From contig CAYVKM010000100.1 in NCBI GenBank assembly GCA_964452045.1, positions 1-13,260 on the forward strand: a stretch of 13,260 nt of DNA. Direction: 5' to 3'. Position numbers and translations under genes: made by a program. Below the pieces are notes generated by a model. That model was not told the origin of the DNA. It ran no database searches and saw only the letters and a program-made list of their open reading frames with translations. Positions 1 through 7,938 of the stretch are shown in pieces. Each line of letters opens with the position of its first letter. The stretch's first letter is position 1. The stretch comes from CAYVKM01 sp964452045 (lineage in GTDB: Bacteria > Calditrichota > Calditrichia > RBG-13-44-9).

Positions 1-330
1 CAGAGCGACATTTTTGTTCTACCATCTCAATTTGAATCCTGCAGTATGGTTACTATGGAGGCCATGACGGCCGGTTTGCCTATTCTGGCACTAGACGTGG
101 GAGGCTTACCGGAACTGGTGCAACACCAAAAAAATGGGTACTTGGTTGCCAATTTTAACCGGGATAATTTTCAACAGGGATTGGCAAGACTGATCCAAGA
201 TGCTGGTTTAAGACAAAGTTTTGGGCGCATGAGTCAAACCTTGAGTGGTAAATTTTCCGGTTGGGAAACATCGATACATAAATTAAAATATTTTCTAAAT
301 AATTTTATAACCTCACACCAATTACCCTGA
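1..330 (+). CDS. GT4-family glycosyltransferase, C-terminal fragment
   Basis: The frame is open from base 1, so the gene starts outside the window; about 109 residues to the TGA stop are visible. The fragment begins SDIFVLPSQFESCSMVTMEAM and continues AGLPILALDVGGLPELV. This is the C-terminal nucleotide-sugar binding half of GT-B fold family 4 glycosyltransferases: the E of FES and the later E of MEAM form the conserved E-x7-E region, and GGLPELV is the typical following strand and loop. Members transfer a sugar from a nucleotide-activated donor to a lipid- or glycan-linked acceptor at the cytoplasmic face of the membrane. Donor and acceptor cannot be read from this part. The gene is followed after about 22 bases by a methyltransferase on the same strand, suggesting one transcription unit for surface glycan or glycolipid assembly. 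The internal ATG at 46 is not a credible start because homology extends upstream of it. Confidence 0.9.
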   Translation, partial: QSDIFVLPSQFESCSMVTMEAMTAGLPILALDVGGLPELVQHQKNGYLVANFNRDNFQQGLARLIQDAGLRQSFGRMSQTLSGKFSGWETSIHKLKYFLNNFITSHQLP

Positions 331-352
331 TTCAATTTGTTCTGGAAGAGTG

Positions 353-1069
353 ATGCGCAAAGATATAAACCAAAACACGATTCAAAGCTGGTTTAACCAG
401 GAGTACCTTAATAAGGGTATCCGCAGTATGCGGCCCTCCCGGGCATATGATCAATTTATAGAACTTTTACAGGTAAAATCCGGCAGGCGACTTCTCGATA
501 TTGGTTGCGGACCGGGTTGGGTGTTGCAGGCTGCTGTAAAAAATGGTTTATCCACGTTTGGAATTGATCTATCCCTGGAAGCTTTGAAGCTGGCGAAATC
601 AATTTCTCCGGCATCCGAACTTATTCTGACCAGTGCAGGCAGTCTCCCTTTTCCGGATCAGTATTTTGATTACATTACCCTGATCGGGGTTTTAGAGCAT
701 TTTACTGAAGTGGAGAAATCAATTTTTGAGATTCAGCGTGTCGCAAAGAATGAGGCCATTTTCTGCATTATGGTCCCCAATTCGCGTACCCTGTATTGGC
801 AAATCCTGGAAAAATCCCGATATAAAGCTAATCCTGGCAACGAGAATGCTTATCCACTTAATTACTGGAAAAAATTGTTTATTAGCAATAATTTTCAAAT
901 TCTGGATTTAAAACGGGATGACTGGCGATTGAAAAATTTTACCGGCTTATTAAACGGAAATGGATCGTTATCATCCAGGATGCAAAAACTTATCGAAAGA
1001 ATAATCCCACTTCAATTTGCCCATCAATTTATTTTTCTGCTAAAACAAGCATCGCCTTCAAGTAAATAA
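353..1069 (+). CDS. class I SAM-dependent methyltransferase (Methyltransf_11 type)
   Basis: A protein of about 238 residues with the Rossmann-like SAM fold. Motif I is LLDIGCGPG (about residues 48-56), the acidic strand-2 residue is in GIDLS (71-75), the post-II region is SLPFPDQYFDY, and the strand-4 segment is IGVLEHF. The C-terminal third (YPLNYWKKLFISNNFQIL and onward) is the variable substrate-recognition part. It resembles methyltransferases that sit beside glycosyltransferases and act on sugars, lipids or quinones, but the substrate cannot be called. I chose ATG 353 because GGAAG at 344-348 lies at usable distance; the overlapping GTG at 350 is too close to it. It follows the glycosyltransferase by about 22 bases and precedes another methyltransferase, so the three are probably co-transcribed. 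Confidence 0.88.
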   Translation: MRKDINQNTIQSWFNQEYLNKGIRSMRPSRAYDQFIELLQVKSGRRLLDIGCGPGWVLQAAVKNGLSTFGIDLSLEALKLAKSISPASELILTSAGSLPFPDQYFDYITLIGVLEHFTEVEKSIFEIQRVAKNEAIFCIMVPNSRTLYWQILEKSRYKANPGNENAYPLNYWKKLFISNNFQILDLKRDDWRLKNFTGLLNGNGSLSSRMQKLIERIIPLQFAHQFIFLLKQASPSSK

Positions 1070-1090
1070 TTTCCGGATTAGGTGTGTAAT

Positions 1091-1951
1091 ATGGCCCCCA
1101 AATTAAACTCAATCGCCGAATTATATGATGATCTTTCAAAGGGGACACTTGTTCAGAACCTTCTTAAATACGGAAACAGGTTTGCCTCACTCAATGCACA
1201 TAAACGTCTGAAAATTCCGGCTGGCCAGAGAGTCAAATACCGGAAATATGAAGATGCTGCTTATCTCAATGATTTGCTGCTAAATATAGTAGAACTTCCT
1301 GCCCGACCTTACATTCTTGATGCGGGTTGTGGTTTTGGTGGGATGATTTTTCACTGGTTTGAAAAAACGGGGGGTCATTACGATGGCTATACCATCAGCA
1401 GAGTTCAACAACGAGTTGCGGAAAAGGCAGCGGAAAAAAGAGGCTTATCAGAAGTCTGTCGATTTTACTTGCGGGATTATAATGATCCAATTGAAGAAAA
1501 ATATGATGCCATCCTTGCGGTTGAGTCATTGATCCATAGTTCCGATCTGAAGGTCTCTATTCAGAATCTATCCCGTTCCCTTAAATCCGGTGGTCAGTTG
1601 ATTATTGTGGATGATGTTTTCGAAAATTCCGAGGCAAAAAGTAACATCCATTTTCAGAGTCTGATGAAATATTGGTTGCTAAATAATATCTGGACTGAAT
1701 CAGATTTTCTGGATGCCATAAAGGGCTCCGGCCTGAGTGTTTTAAATAAATTGGATCTAACCAAACAGGTAAACTTGCTTAAACCAGAAAAAATTGAGAA
1801 AAATATCAGACTATTTAACCGATTGATTAAATTTATTCCGATCTCTCTTATTAAATCTTATCTCCGGATACAGTTGGGTGGTTTTGCTCTGCAGAGATTA
1901 TATCTTGAAAAAATGGTCAACTACAAGGTATACATCGCTGCGAAATCTTAA
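1091..1951 (+). CDS. SAM-dependent methyltransferase, CFA-synthase/tocopherol-methyltransferase-like
   Basis: About 286 residues. The SAM-binding motif is YILDAGCGFGG (about 77-87). It is followed by GYTISRVQ (102-109), which matches the G-x-T/S-x-S-x2-Q pattern of the cyclopropane-fatty-acid-synthase, gamma-tocopherol-methyltransferase and geranyl-diphosphate-methyltransferase group rather than the GIDLS pattern of its neighbour. AVESLIH (146-152) and LKSGGQLIIVDDVF complete the core. An acyl, isoprenoid or other small lipid-like substrate is plausible by family; this is inference. An alternative GTG start at 1082 would add three residues. I prefer ATG 1091 because AGGTG at 1080-1084 is about six bases upstream. 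It ends ten bases before the convergent methyltransferase, with no clear terminator between them. Confidence 0.87.
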   Translation: MAPKLNSIAELYDDLSKGTLVQNLLKYGNRFASLNAHKRLKIPAGQRVKYRKYEDAAYLNDLLLNIVELPARPYILDAGCGFGGMIFHWFEKTGGHYDGYTISRVQQRVAEKAAEKRGLSEVCRFYLRDYNDPIEEKYDAILAVESLIHSSDLKVSIQNLSRSLKSGGQLIIVDDVFENSEAKSNIHFQSLMKYWLLNNIWTESDFLDAIKGSGLSVLNKLDLTKQVNLLKPEKIEKNIRLFNRLIKFIPISLIKSYLRIQLGGFALQRLYLEKMVNYKVYIAAKS

Positions 1952-1961
1952 AGTGGAATTA

Positions 1962-2726
1962 TTACTGCTCTCCAGGTTTCATTCCAGAAACAATTATCCC
2001 CCCACGGAAGACAGGGATTTTCAGGAATTTGCCAACGATGTCCAGCAACTGGAGAAAATTTGCCAGAGTCCGGTTCATATCTCCCCTGGGAATAAAGGTC
2101 CAGTAAGAAATTTTAACTAAATTGAAATTAGCGGACTGAAACAATTTTTTTAATTCGTTTCGACCCATGAAAGTATCGCTTGATAAATGCTTTGTATGGA
2201 GCCCCAATGTGGGTGCCAGCTTTTTGTACCAGAAATAATCCCCATTGGGGGTAAGAATTATCGTTCTGCCATTTTCCTTTAAAACTCTGAAAATTTGTTG
2301 AGCGACCTGCTTTTTATCCAGCATGTGTTCGAAGGAACCGATGCACATCACCACATCGATTGAATTATCCTTTATGGTGGATAATTTTTGACCGTCGTCG
2401 ACCTGAAAGTGAAGTTTGTTTTTCAGCTCCGTTTGTGCCAGCTTATCCTGCGCATTTTGAATCATTTTTTCAGAGAAATCGATACCGATACCCATCCCTA
2501 GTTTATTTGCCAGGGCAAATAGATGATGACCAGTGCCACAACCAATATCCAGGATTGTATCATCTTGTCTAATTTGCACTGCATTTAAAACCTGCGTTAA
2601 TCGGTAATTGAGGAGTTTGTGCGAATGGCCATGTTGCTCCCGATAATCCTGAGCCGATTCCTCAAAGAATTGCTGTATCTCATTCTGGGATGAAACCTCT
2701 CTGGTGGTTAATATTTTTTTCATCAT
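1962..2726 (-). CDS. class I SAM-dependent methyltransferase, last gene of the envelope operon
   Basis: About 254 residues. Motif I is TILDIGCGTG (61-70, counted from the longest frame), the acidic residue lies in GIGIDFSEKMI, and the strand-4 region is CIGSFEHML, followed by VLKENGRTIILTPNGD. The C-terminal part ends FRGGIIVSGMKPGEQ. The substrate is unknown. The longest frame opens at TTG 2738, but AGG at 2733-2731 lies just before two ATG codons, at 2726 and 2723, so translation almost certainly starts at one of those. The stop of the upstream sulfatase-like gene is at 2730-2728, one base before ATG 2726, so the genes are translationally coupled. Its fold and C-terminal layout resemble the + strand methyltransferase at 353; the two may be distant paralogues. 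Confidence 0.88.
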   Translation of the reverse strand: MMKKILTTREVSSQNEIQQFFEESAQDYREQHGHSHKLLNYRLTQVLNAVQIRQDDTILDIGCGTGHHLFALANKLGMGIGIDFSEKMIQNAQDKLAQTELKNKLHFQVDDGQKLSTIKDNSIDVVMCIGSFEHMLDKKQVAQQIFRVLKENGRTIILTPNGDYFWYKKLAPTLGLHTKHLSSDTFMGRNELKKLFQSANFNLVKISYWTFIPRGDMNRTLANFLQLLDIVGKFLKIPVFRGGIIVSGMKPGEQ

Positions 2727-2727
2727 A

Positions 2728-4551
2728 TTACCTGACAATAGAAAGTGGAACGCCCTTTGGTTGATAAGCGGGCAAGGAATCTGGTTCTGTCTGACTATAT
2801 CTCAAGGTTAGTGTCCGGGCCAGCATCGAATATATCCCTTCATGATTAATGAAATCGGTTGAATCGGATGGAAAGCTGAAACCTTCCCGGAAACCAAAAT
2901 GGTTAAACTGACTGATGAATGTGCTGTCCCCGGAAATCACGTGGATTGGCGTATAAAAATTCATCTGTTCTTCCATCACCAATGGTGGTTGATGATCTCC
3001 CATGATAATGAAGATATCATTTGGTTTTGCCTGGTGCAGGATAAAATCCCGTAGAAAATCCAATTCATAAAAAATATGTTTTGCATAATTAGTGGCCGCA
3101 AAGCCGCTGGTGTAGTGAGAGGATAGCGTTTCCCTGATTTTCCCTTTCGTTTCGCCATAGCGTTTTTCAATATGAGCCATAGAAAGATTTTTTAAATCAC
3201 GCCAGTCTTTCGGGTAGGGCGGCAGATCAATCCAGGGAGAGTGGGAGCTCACCGTCATAAAGAATAAAAAGAAAGGTTCATCACTCTCCTTTAAAAATTT
3301 CTGATGGGCATAATTCAGTGAATACTGGTCCGGGACATTCCGAAATCCAAAGGCGGGCCCATCGAAATTCAGATCCTGAAAATTGATATAAGTGTCGTAT
3401 TGATAGAACTGTTCATAATTATTTAATTTATAACCCGGACGTTCCCGGTTTAGTGGCTGCAGGGAATATGTCTTGTAACCTTCACCTTTTAGAAAATAAA
3501 CCAGACTGGGATAGTCTTTTACCCGGTTGATCAGGTAGGAATAGACTGCCTGATCCTTTATTTTGATGCCATTGATCACTGTTCCTACACTCAACCAGGA
3601 ACGGCCACCAAATATAGGCGAGAGACTGAAATTGCTTGCGGCATAGATCTTGTGGAGTTGAAGACTCTCCGAAAATTGACTGATGTATTCCTGATACAAT
3701 TTTTTTAGATCTTCATCGTCTGTTAGGATCTTTCCGTAGGATTCAATCATAATGAGATAAATATTGGGAGGCTTAATCAAATCTACCTTGGGATAATGGT
3801 AATAGGTTGAATCAATCGGCTCAGTTCTAATGGTATTTAGAAAATCACGGACTTTTATTGACTCGCTGATATTGGCAAACAGTTTTGGCGCGACCCAGCG
3901 GGTTATGGAACGGTAATCCTGAAAACGAAACCAGAAGGTCATTGCTCCGATAAATAGCCAGATAAAGATACCGGACCATACTATTTTTTTGGAATGACGG
4001 CGTTTTATTAAACCGTCATACACAGTCTTGAAAAGATATGGAATGAATAGAAATAATATAGTGGTAGCTAATATAATCCCGGCAATTCCCAGAAACATTT
4101 TGGTAAAAGAAATATCGATGATCAGATATATTGCTCCCAGTAAAAGGAGAATATCGTTGTAAAGAATTGGATGCTCCCCAAATATTAAAAACATGGCTGC
4201 ATCGTAGGCTGAGTAAATGAGTAGAAATAGATATATCGACAATAAAATCCGGCGCAGAAGCGTTGACCATTTCACTTGGCCGAGCAGAAGTATAGCGGTT
4301 AGGATAAGATAGTAATCCACGGCGATCCGAAAGAAATCCTGATTTTCCCGGCGGAAGAAAAATGCCAATGTATCGTACCAGCCGCGGGCGGTGTGCAGGG
4401 GTGGAATCGGAATAACCTGGATGCTTCCGGGATAAAAAACCATGGCCGGTAGTAAGAGAAACATATTCAATAAAATGAGCGACAACCAAAAAAATGCCGG
4501 AATTTTCTGCAGCGATTTCAGTTTAATTTTTATTTTTTGGTAAGTATCCAT
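2728..4551 (-). CDS. LtaS/OpgB-like membrane-anchored sulfatase-fold transferase or hydrolase
   Basis: 607 residues: an N-terminal membrane domain with about five hydrophobic segments (roughly 18-42, 74-92, 100-125, 129-175, 190-208), then a large extracytoplasmic alkaline-phosphatase/sulfatase-fold domain. The domain opens with NIYLIMIESYG (E270 fits the first metal ligand), has a nucleophile region with S311 or S318 in FGGRSWLS (45 or so residues after E270, where LtaS has its Thr), then FMTVSSHSPW (H437) and FIIMGDHQPP (D519, H520 as metal ligands). Known relatives move phosphoglycerol or phosphoethanolamine from phospholipids to glycans or lipids (LtaS, OpgB, EptA), or hydrolyse sulfate or phosphate esters. 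The nucleophile appears to be Ser rather than the Thr of LtaS. The start ATG lies inside the upstream phosphatidyltransferase gene (22-base overlap), so the two are translationally coupled and may act on the same phospholipid. Confidence 0.85.
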   Translation of the reverse strand: MDTYQKIKIKLKSLQKIPAFFWLSLILLNMFLLLPAMVFYPGSIQVIPIPPLHTARGWYDTLAFFFRRENQDFFRIAVDYYLILTAILLLGQVKWSTLLRRILLSIYLFLLIYSAYDAAMFLIFGEHPILYNDILLLLGAIYLIIDISFTKMFLGIAGIILATTILFLFIPYLFKTVYDGLIKRRHSKKIVWSGIFIWLFIGAMTFWFRFQDYRSITRWVAPKLFANISESIKVRDFLNTIRTEPIDSTYYHYPKVDLIKPPNIYLIMIESYGKILTDDEDLKKLYQEYISQFSESLQLHKIYAASNFSLSPIFGGRSWLSVGTVINGIKIKDQAVYSYLINRVKDYPSLVYFLKGEGYKTYSLQPLNRERPGYKLNNYEQFYQYDTYINFQDLNFDGPAFGFRNVPDQYSLNYAHQKFLKESDEPFFLFFMTVSSHSPWIDLPPYPKDWRDLKNLSMAHIEKRYGETKGKIRETLSSHYTSGFAATNYAKHIFYELDFLRDFILHQAKPNDIFIIMGDHQPPLVMEEQMNFYTPIHVISGDSTFISQFNHFGFREGFSFPSDSTDFINHEGIYSMLARTLTLRYSQTEPDSLPAYQPKGVPLSIVR

Positions 4552-5249
4552 ACAAAATCGTTTCCAAATGAATAGAGCAATAAAATACCGGTCAGTACTA
4601 CAGCTGATTGTGATATTTCCCGGGGTAAAATATAAAGGGAAAGAAGCGCCAGAATGACCAGGACGAAGATGTATCTGCCGATCCGGGATCGTCTTTCTTT
4701 CCGGACTCCTTTTGGTTTGAAATAAAGAAAAAGAGCGAACAGGTAACGTAGCAAACCAAGAATAACTATCCAGGGCCAGACCATATTTTTAAAAATAGCA
4801 GCCATTGCCAGGACATGCAAAAATAATGCGTCGGTTTCTTTATCGAAGTACTCGCCTAAAGCGGAGCTCTTTCCGGAGGACCTGGCCAGTTTTCCGTCAA
4901 TTCCATCGGCGATGAGAATCGATAAGCCAAGCCCGGCAATTATATAGTCTTCCATATGATAGAAAAAACCGGCGATGATCAGGACGGCAAGAAAACGAAT
5001 CCCGGTCAGCAAGTTGGCTGGATTTAGGATTGGAATTGTGGGATTGGCTCGTTTTGCAAAGTACACAAGACTTGAAAAAGTAAAAAAAGAAATGAGAGTT
5101 AGTGGTATTAGATTTCGGTAATAAAAACTGACTATCGTAGCTGAAAGAATAAAAACAGCATTCCAGCTAGTCCATCTTTCCAGGTAGGGATTGACTTTTG
5201 CTGGTTCTATAATAATTTGGCTGGTAATTCCGGTCTTTGGTTTAGACAT
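4530..5249 (-). CDS. CDP-alcohol phosphatidyltransferase family membrane enzyme
   Basis: About 239 residues with several membrane segments (for example 33-66, 83-99, 104-116, 145-175 and near the C terminus). The family signature D-x2-D-G-x2-A-R-x8-G-x3-D-x3-D is complete: D116, D119-G120, A123-R124, G133, D137 and D141, including the core DGIDGKLAR. The aspartates bind divalent metal and the CDP-linked diacylglycerol (or other CDP-alcohol), and the enzyme joins a phosphatidyl group to an alcohol such as glycerol-phosphate, serine or inositol-phosphate. The acceptor cannot be read from the signature. The longest frame starts at TTG 5252, but the next codon is ATG 5249, which I prefer. It is the first gene of the - strand operon and overlaps the sulfatase-like gene by 22 bases. 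A housekeeping PgsA or PssA role is possible, but the linkage suggests a dedicated lipid. Confidence 0.86.
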   Translation of the reverse strand: MSKPKTGITSQIIIEPAKVNPYLERWTSWNAVFILSATIVSFYYRNLIPLTLISFFTFSSLVYFAKRANPTIPILNPANLLTGIRFLAVLIIAGFFYHMEDYIIAGLGLSILIADGIDGKLARSSGKSSALGEYFDKETDALFLHVLAMAAIFKNMVWPWIVILGLLRYLFALFLYFKPKGVRKERRSRIGRYIFVLVILALLSLYILPREISQSAVVLTGILLLYSFGNDFVWILTKK

Positions 5250-5347
5250 CAAAGATTTTTCCGTAAATAATTTTTACTCAAAACAAATGAGGTAATTCTA
5301 GTTATGAATTGACGTAACTACGATTTAACATCAAATTTAGAACGGAT

Positions 5348-5377
5348 ATGATAAAATTCAAAAAAGATTGTGGTCAA
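5348..5377 (-). promoter_or_regulatory. candidate sigma70 promoter for the - strand envelope operon
   Basis: Read on the - strand, TTGACC (5377-5372) is followed by an 18-base spacer and TATCAT (5353-5348), giving a leader of about 90 bases to the ATG at 5249. The match is moderate and lies in a 219-base AT-rich divergent intergenic region where chance matches are common. Confidence 0.35.
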
Positions 5378-5396
5378 TTTTAAAACGGATGAAACT

Positions 5397-5426
5397 TTCA
5401 GTTGACTTTTCCGTCACATTTATACT
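5397..5426 (+). promoter_or_regulatory. candidate promoter for the M3 peptidase gene
   Basis: TATACT at 5421-5426 is a good -10 box about 40 bases before the start codon. The best-placed -35 is a weak TTCAGT (5397-5402, 18-base spacer). A perfect-looking TTGACT at 5402-5407 is only 13 bases from the -10, too short for a standard sigma70 promoter. The true -35 is uncertain. Confidence 0.3.
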
Positions 5427-5468
5427 GTCTTTGGAAAATTATTTTTATCTAACGCAAAAGGAGGAATG

Positions 5469-7484
5469 ATGATCCCCAAGTACACTGTGCTAATTTTACT
5501 GTTCATCTTTATTTTTAGTGTTATGTCACCCGGATTTGCCGGACAGGTAAGTGACCAGACAACAGATTTAAGTTCTGAAGCGGTGGCTTTTAAGACACAA
5601 TGTGAAAAAGATTTAAACGCGGCGAAATCCGCTTTTGAGGCTCTGGAAAAATATCAGGGACTGGTTACTGTGGAAACAGTCCTGGTACCCTATAACAATA
5701 TTTGGATCAACATGGATAAAAGCTACAATTTGTCCAGTGTTTATCAAGCTGTTCATCCGGATCCGGGTGTGAGAGAAGTGGCGGCGGTCTGCGAGCAGGA
5801 TTTCTCCAAATTGGTCACCGATATAAACCTGTCCCGCCCGGTATACGATTTAATAAGCAAAGTGGATGTATCTACAGTGGATGCAAAGACCAAACGGTTC
5901 GTGGAACTGACCTTACGAAATTTCCGTCGGGCGGGTGTCGATAAAGATCCCCAGACCAGAGAGAAAATCAAAGCCCTGAATGAAGAGTTAGTCAAAATCG
6001 GGCAGGATTTCAGCAAAAATATCCGGGAGGATGTCCGGTATATTCTTCTGGATTCAAAAGATGAACTGGAAGGTTTACCGCAGGATTACATTGATAACCA
6101 TCAACCGGACGAGAATGGTAAAATCAAAATTACTACAGATTATCCAGACTATATTCCTTTTATGACCTATGCAAAATCTGATCAGGATCGGTTTGCGCTT
6201 TACAAAGAATTTCGCAGACGAGGTTATCCGAATAACCAGAATGTTCTGGAACAGATGCTCGATAAGAGGTATGAACTGGCGGAGCTACTGGGTTATAAAA
6301 ATTATGCCCAGTATGTTACCGAAGATAAAATGATCAAAAATCCCGGAGCGGCTCAGGATTTTATCGATAAGGTTACCAAAGTTGCCTCAAATCGGGCGGA
6401 TAATGATTATCAGGAATTACTGGCACGTTTGCACCAGGATATGCCTTCTGCCCAGCGGGTGGAGGATTGGCAAAAAACCTATATCTCTGAAACCGTGAAG
6501 AAAGAGAAGTATGATTTTGATTCTCAGGAACTGCGACAATATTTCCCCTACGACCGGGTGAAGGATGGATTATTCGCTCTTACCAGCAAGATGTATGATA
6601 TTCAATACAAAAAAATAGATGTACCGGTGTGGGATAAAAGTGTGGAAGCTTACGAAATCTGGAATGGAAATACCTTGGTTGGCCGCTTTTACCTTGATAT
6701 GCATCCCAGACAGGATAAATTCAAACATGCCATGATGTCCCAAATGGTTACCGGTATTTCCGGTGTGCAGACGCCTGAAGCCGTACTGGTGTGCAATTTT
6801 CCCGGTGGCGATGGCACTGAGGGTTTAATGGAACATGATCAGGTTTCTACCTTCTTCCATGAATTCGGCCATCTGCTTCATCATATCTTTGCCGGAAATC
6901 AGCCCTGGTATTCTTTGTCCGGCATCAGCACAGAATGGGATTTTGTAGAAGCGCCCTCTACTTTGTTCGAAGAATGGGTTTGGAATGGCGAAGTGCTGAA
7001 AACTTTTGCGGTTAATAAAGCTGGTGAAACCATTCCCGATAACCTTATTCGAAAAATGAACCGGTCACGTATGTTTAGTATGGGACTGAACGTTGAACAA
7101 CAGATGTTCTATGCCGCAGTTTCATTAAACTTTTATAACCGGGATGCCAAATCCTTTACACCTTTGAACTTAATGAAAAAATTACAGAAAAAATATACGC
7201 CTTTCGCTTATGTTGATGGGACTTATATGTATCTTTCCTTTGGACATCTGGTTGATTATTCGGCGATTTATTATACTTATATGTGGTCAGAAGTGATTGC
7301 CAAAGATCTATTCAGCGTGTTTCAGAAGGATGGATTAGAAAATCCGGCGGTTGCGGTAAAATACCGGAAGACTATTCTGGAACCGGGCGGTTCCAAAGAT
7401 GCGGCTGATCTGGTGAAGGATTTTCTGGGCAGGGATTATTCCTTTAAGGCCTTCCAGGATTGGCTGAACGGTAAAAGTATCTGA
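5469..7484 (+). CDS. exported M3-family zinc oligopeptidase (thimet/oligopeptidase F type)
   Basis: About 671 residues, the usual size for M3 enzymes, which cut short peptides inside a closed two-lobed chamber. The zinc motif is HEFGH (H465, E466, H469, numbered from the upstream ATG 5466) and the third ligand is E495 in WDFVEAPS, thirty residues on, as in thimet oligopeptidase, where the same DFVEAPS block occurs. The N terminus (residues 4-26, a hydrophobic run ending SPGFAG) looks like a Sec signal peptide, so the enzyme is probably periplasmic or secreted, unlike the mostly cytoplasmic M3 enzymes of E. coli. Of two tandem ATG codons, 5469 fits better because AGGAGG at 5459-5464 is only one base from ATG 5466. 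It is a single-gene unit with its own terminator, divergent from the envelope operon. A role in peptide scavenging or signal-peptide degradation is inference. Confidence 0.93.
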   Translation: MIPKYTVLILLFIFIFSVMSPGFAGQVSDQTTDLSSEAVAFKTQCEKDLNAAKSAFEALEKYQGLVTVETVLVPYNNIWINMDKSYNLSSVYQAVHPDPGVREVAAVCEQDFSKLVTDINLSRPVYDLISKVDVSTVDAKTKRFVELTLRNFRRAGVDKDPQTREKIKALNEELVKIGQDFSKNIREDVRYILLDSKDELEGLPQDYIDNHQPDENGKIKITTDYPDYIPFMTYAKSDQDRFALYKEFRRRGYPNNQNVLEQMLDKRYELAELLGYKNYAQYVTEDKMIKNPGAAQDFIDKVTKVASNRADNDYQELLARLHQDMPSAQRVEDWQKTYISETVKKEKYDFDSQELRQYFPYDRVKDGLFALTSKMYDIQYKKIDVPVWDKSVEAYEIWNGNTLVGRFYLDMHPRQDKFKHAMMSQMVTGISGVQTPEAVLVCNFPGGDGTEGLMEHDQVSTFFHEFGHLLHHIFAGNQPWYSLSGISTEWDFVEAPSTLFEEWVWNGEVLKTFAVNKAGETIPDNLIRKMNRSRMFSMGLNVEQQMFYAAVSLNFYNRDAKSFTPLNLMKKLQKKYTPFAYVDGTYMYLSFGHLVDYSAIYYTYMWSEVIAKDLFSVFQKDGLENPAVAVKYRKTILEPGGSKDAADLVKDFLGRDYSFKAFQDWLNGKSI

Positions 7485-7508
7485 TCATTATTAAACAAGC
7501 AAACACTG

Positions 7509-7541
7509 ACCTGCCCGGTCAAAAACCGGGCAGGTTTTTTT
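7509..7541 (+). terminator. strong Rho-independent terminator after the M3 peptidase gene
   Basis: A perfect 11-bp stem, ACCTGCCCGGT (7509-7519) with ACCGGGCAGGT (7525-7535), a five-base loop and a run of seven T (7535-7541). It begins about 25 bases after the stop codon. Confidence 0.95.
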
Positions 7542-7658
7542 ATCTCAAAAAAATAATTTGGAATTTGCGGATCATTATCACAAATCGCTTCGTTAATGCA
7601 GTTATTATTAACAACGCTATTTGAAATTTCAATTTGAATTAAATTTGGCAGGTTCAGG

Positions 7659-7820
7659 TTGGTTGTAATTTACTTAATCATTTCCATAAACATGGCAATT
7701 GCCTCATTCATCATGATTCAACATCGAAACAAGATGATGATAAGGGCAATTGGATTAATCCTGGCCTACATCGCTGCAGGGATCGCGCTGAAAGTCTTTT
7801 TCATGTTAAGCGGGACCTGA
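7659..7820 (+). CDS. possible small membrane protein (53 aa)
   Basis: An open frame of 54 codons from TTG 7659 to TGA 7818-7820; a shorter version starts at ATG 7692 (42 residues). The translation has two hydrophobic stretches, VVIYLIISINMAIASFIMI and AIGLILAYIAAGIALKVFFM, separated by a short polar, basic turn QHRNKMMIR, as expected of a two-helix membrane hairpin. AGG at 7650-7652 lies six bases before the TTG. I know of no family match, and a chance hydrophobic frame in AT-rich DNA cannot be excluded. It sits alone between the peptidase terminator and the tRNA-Ser region. Confidence 0.4.
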   Translation: MVVIYLIISINMAIASFIMIQHRNKMMIRAIGLILAYIAAGIALKVFFMLSGT

Positions 7821-7864
7821 TAGCTGATATCCCTTTCTAGTTAATCCAATACATCAATAAAGTT

Positions 7865-7894
7865 AAAAAGCGAGAAATCACCTGATCTCTCGCT
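7865..7894 (-). terminator. duplicated tRNA-Ser terminator (copy attached to the decayed tRNA)
   Basis: AAGCGAGA (7868-7875) pairs with TCTCGCTT (7887-7894), extended inward by ATC/GAT with one mismatch, and the - strand transcript then reads into a T run. It is nearly identical, including flanking sequence, to the hairpin at 8267-8297, differing mainly in the loop. Part of a tandem duplication of the tRNA-Ser(UGA) 3' region. Confidence 0.75.
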
Positions 7895-7938
7895 TATAAA
7901 CACCCCCTCATGATAAAATGGCGGAGGGCGAGGGACTC

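Noticed and set aside
4016..4489. 157-codon frame on the - strand overlapping the sulfatase-like gene
   Set aside because: It is a shadow of the membrane domain of the real gene in another frame and has no recognisable domain.
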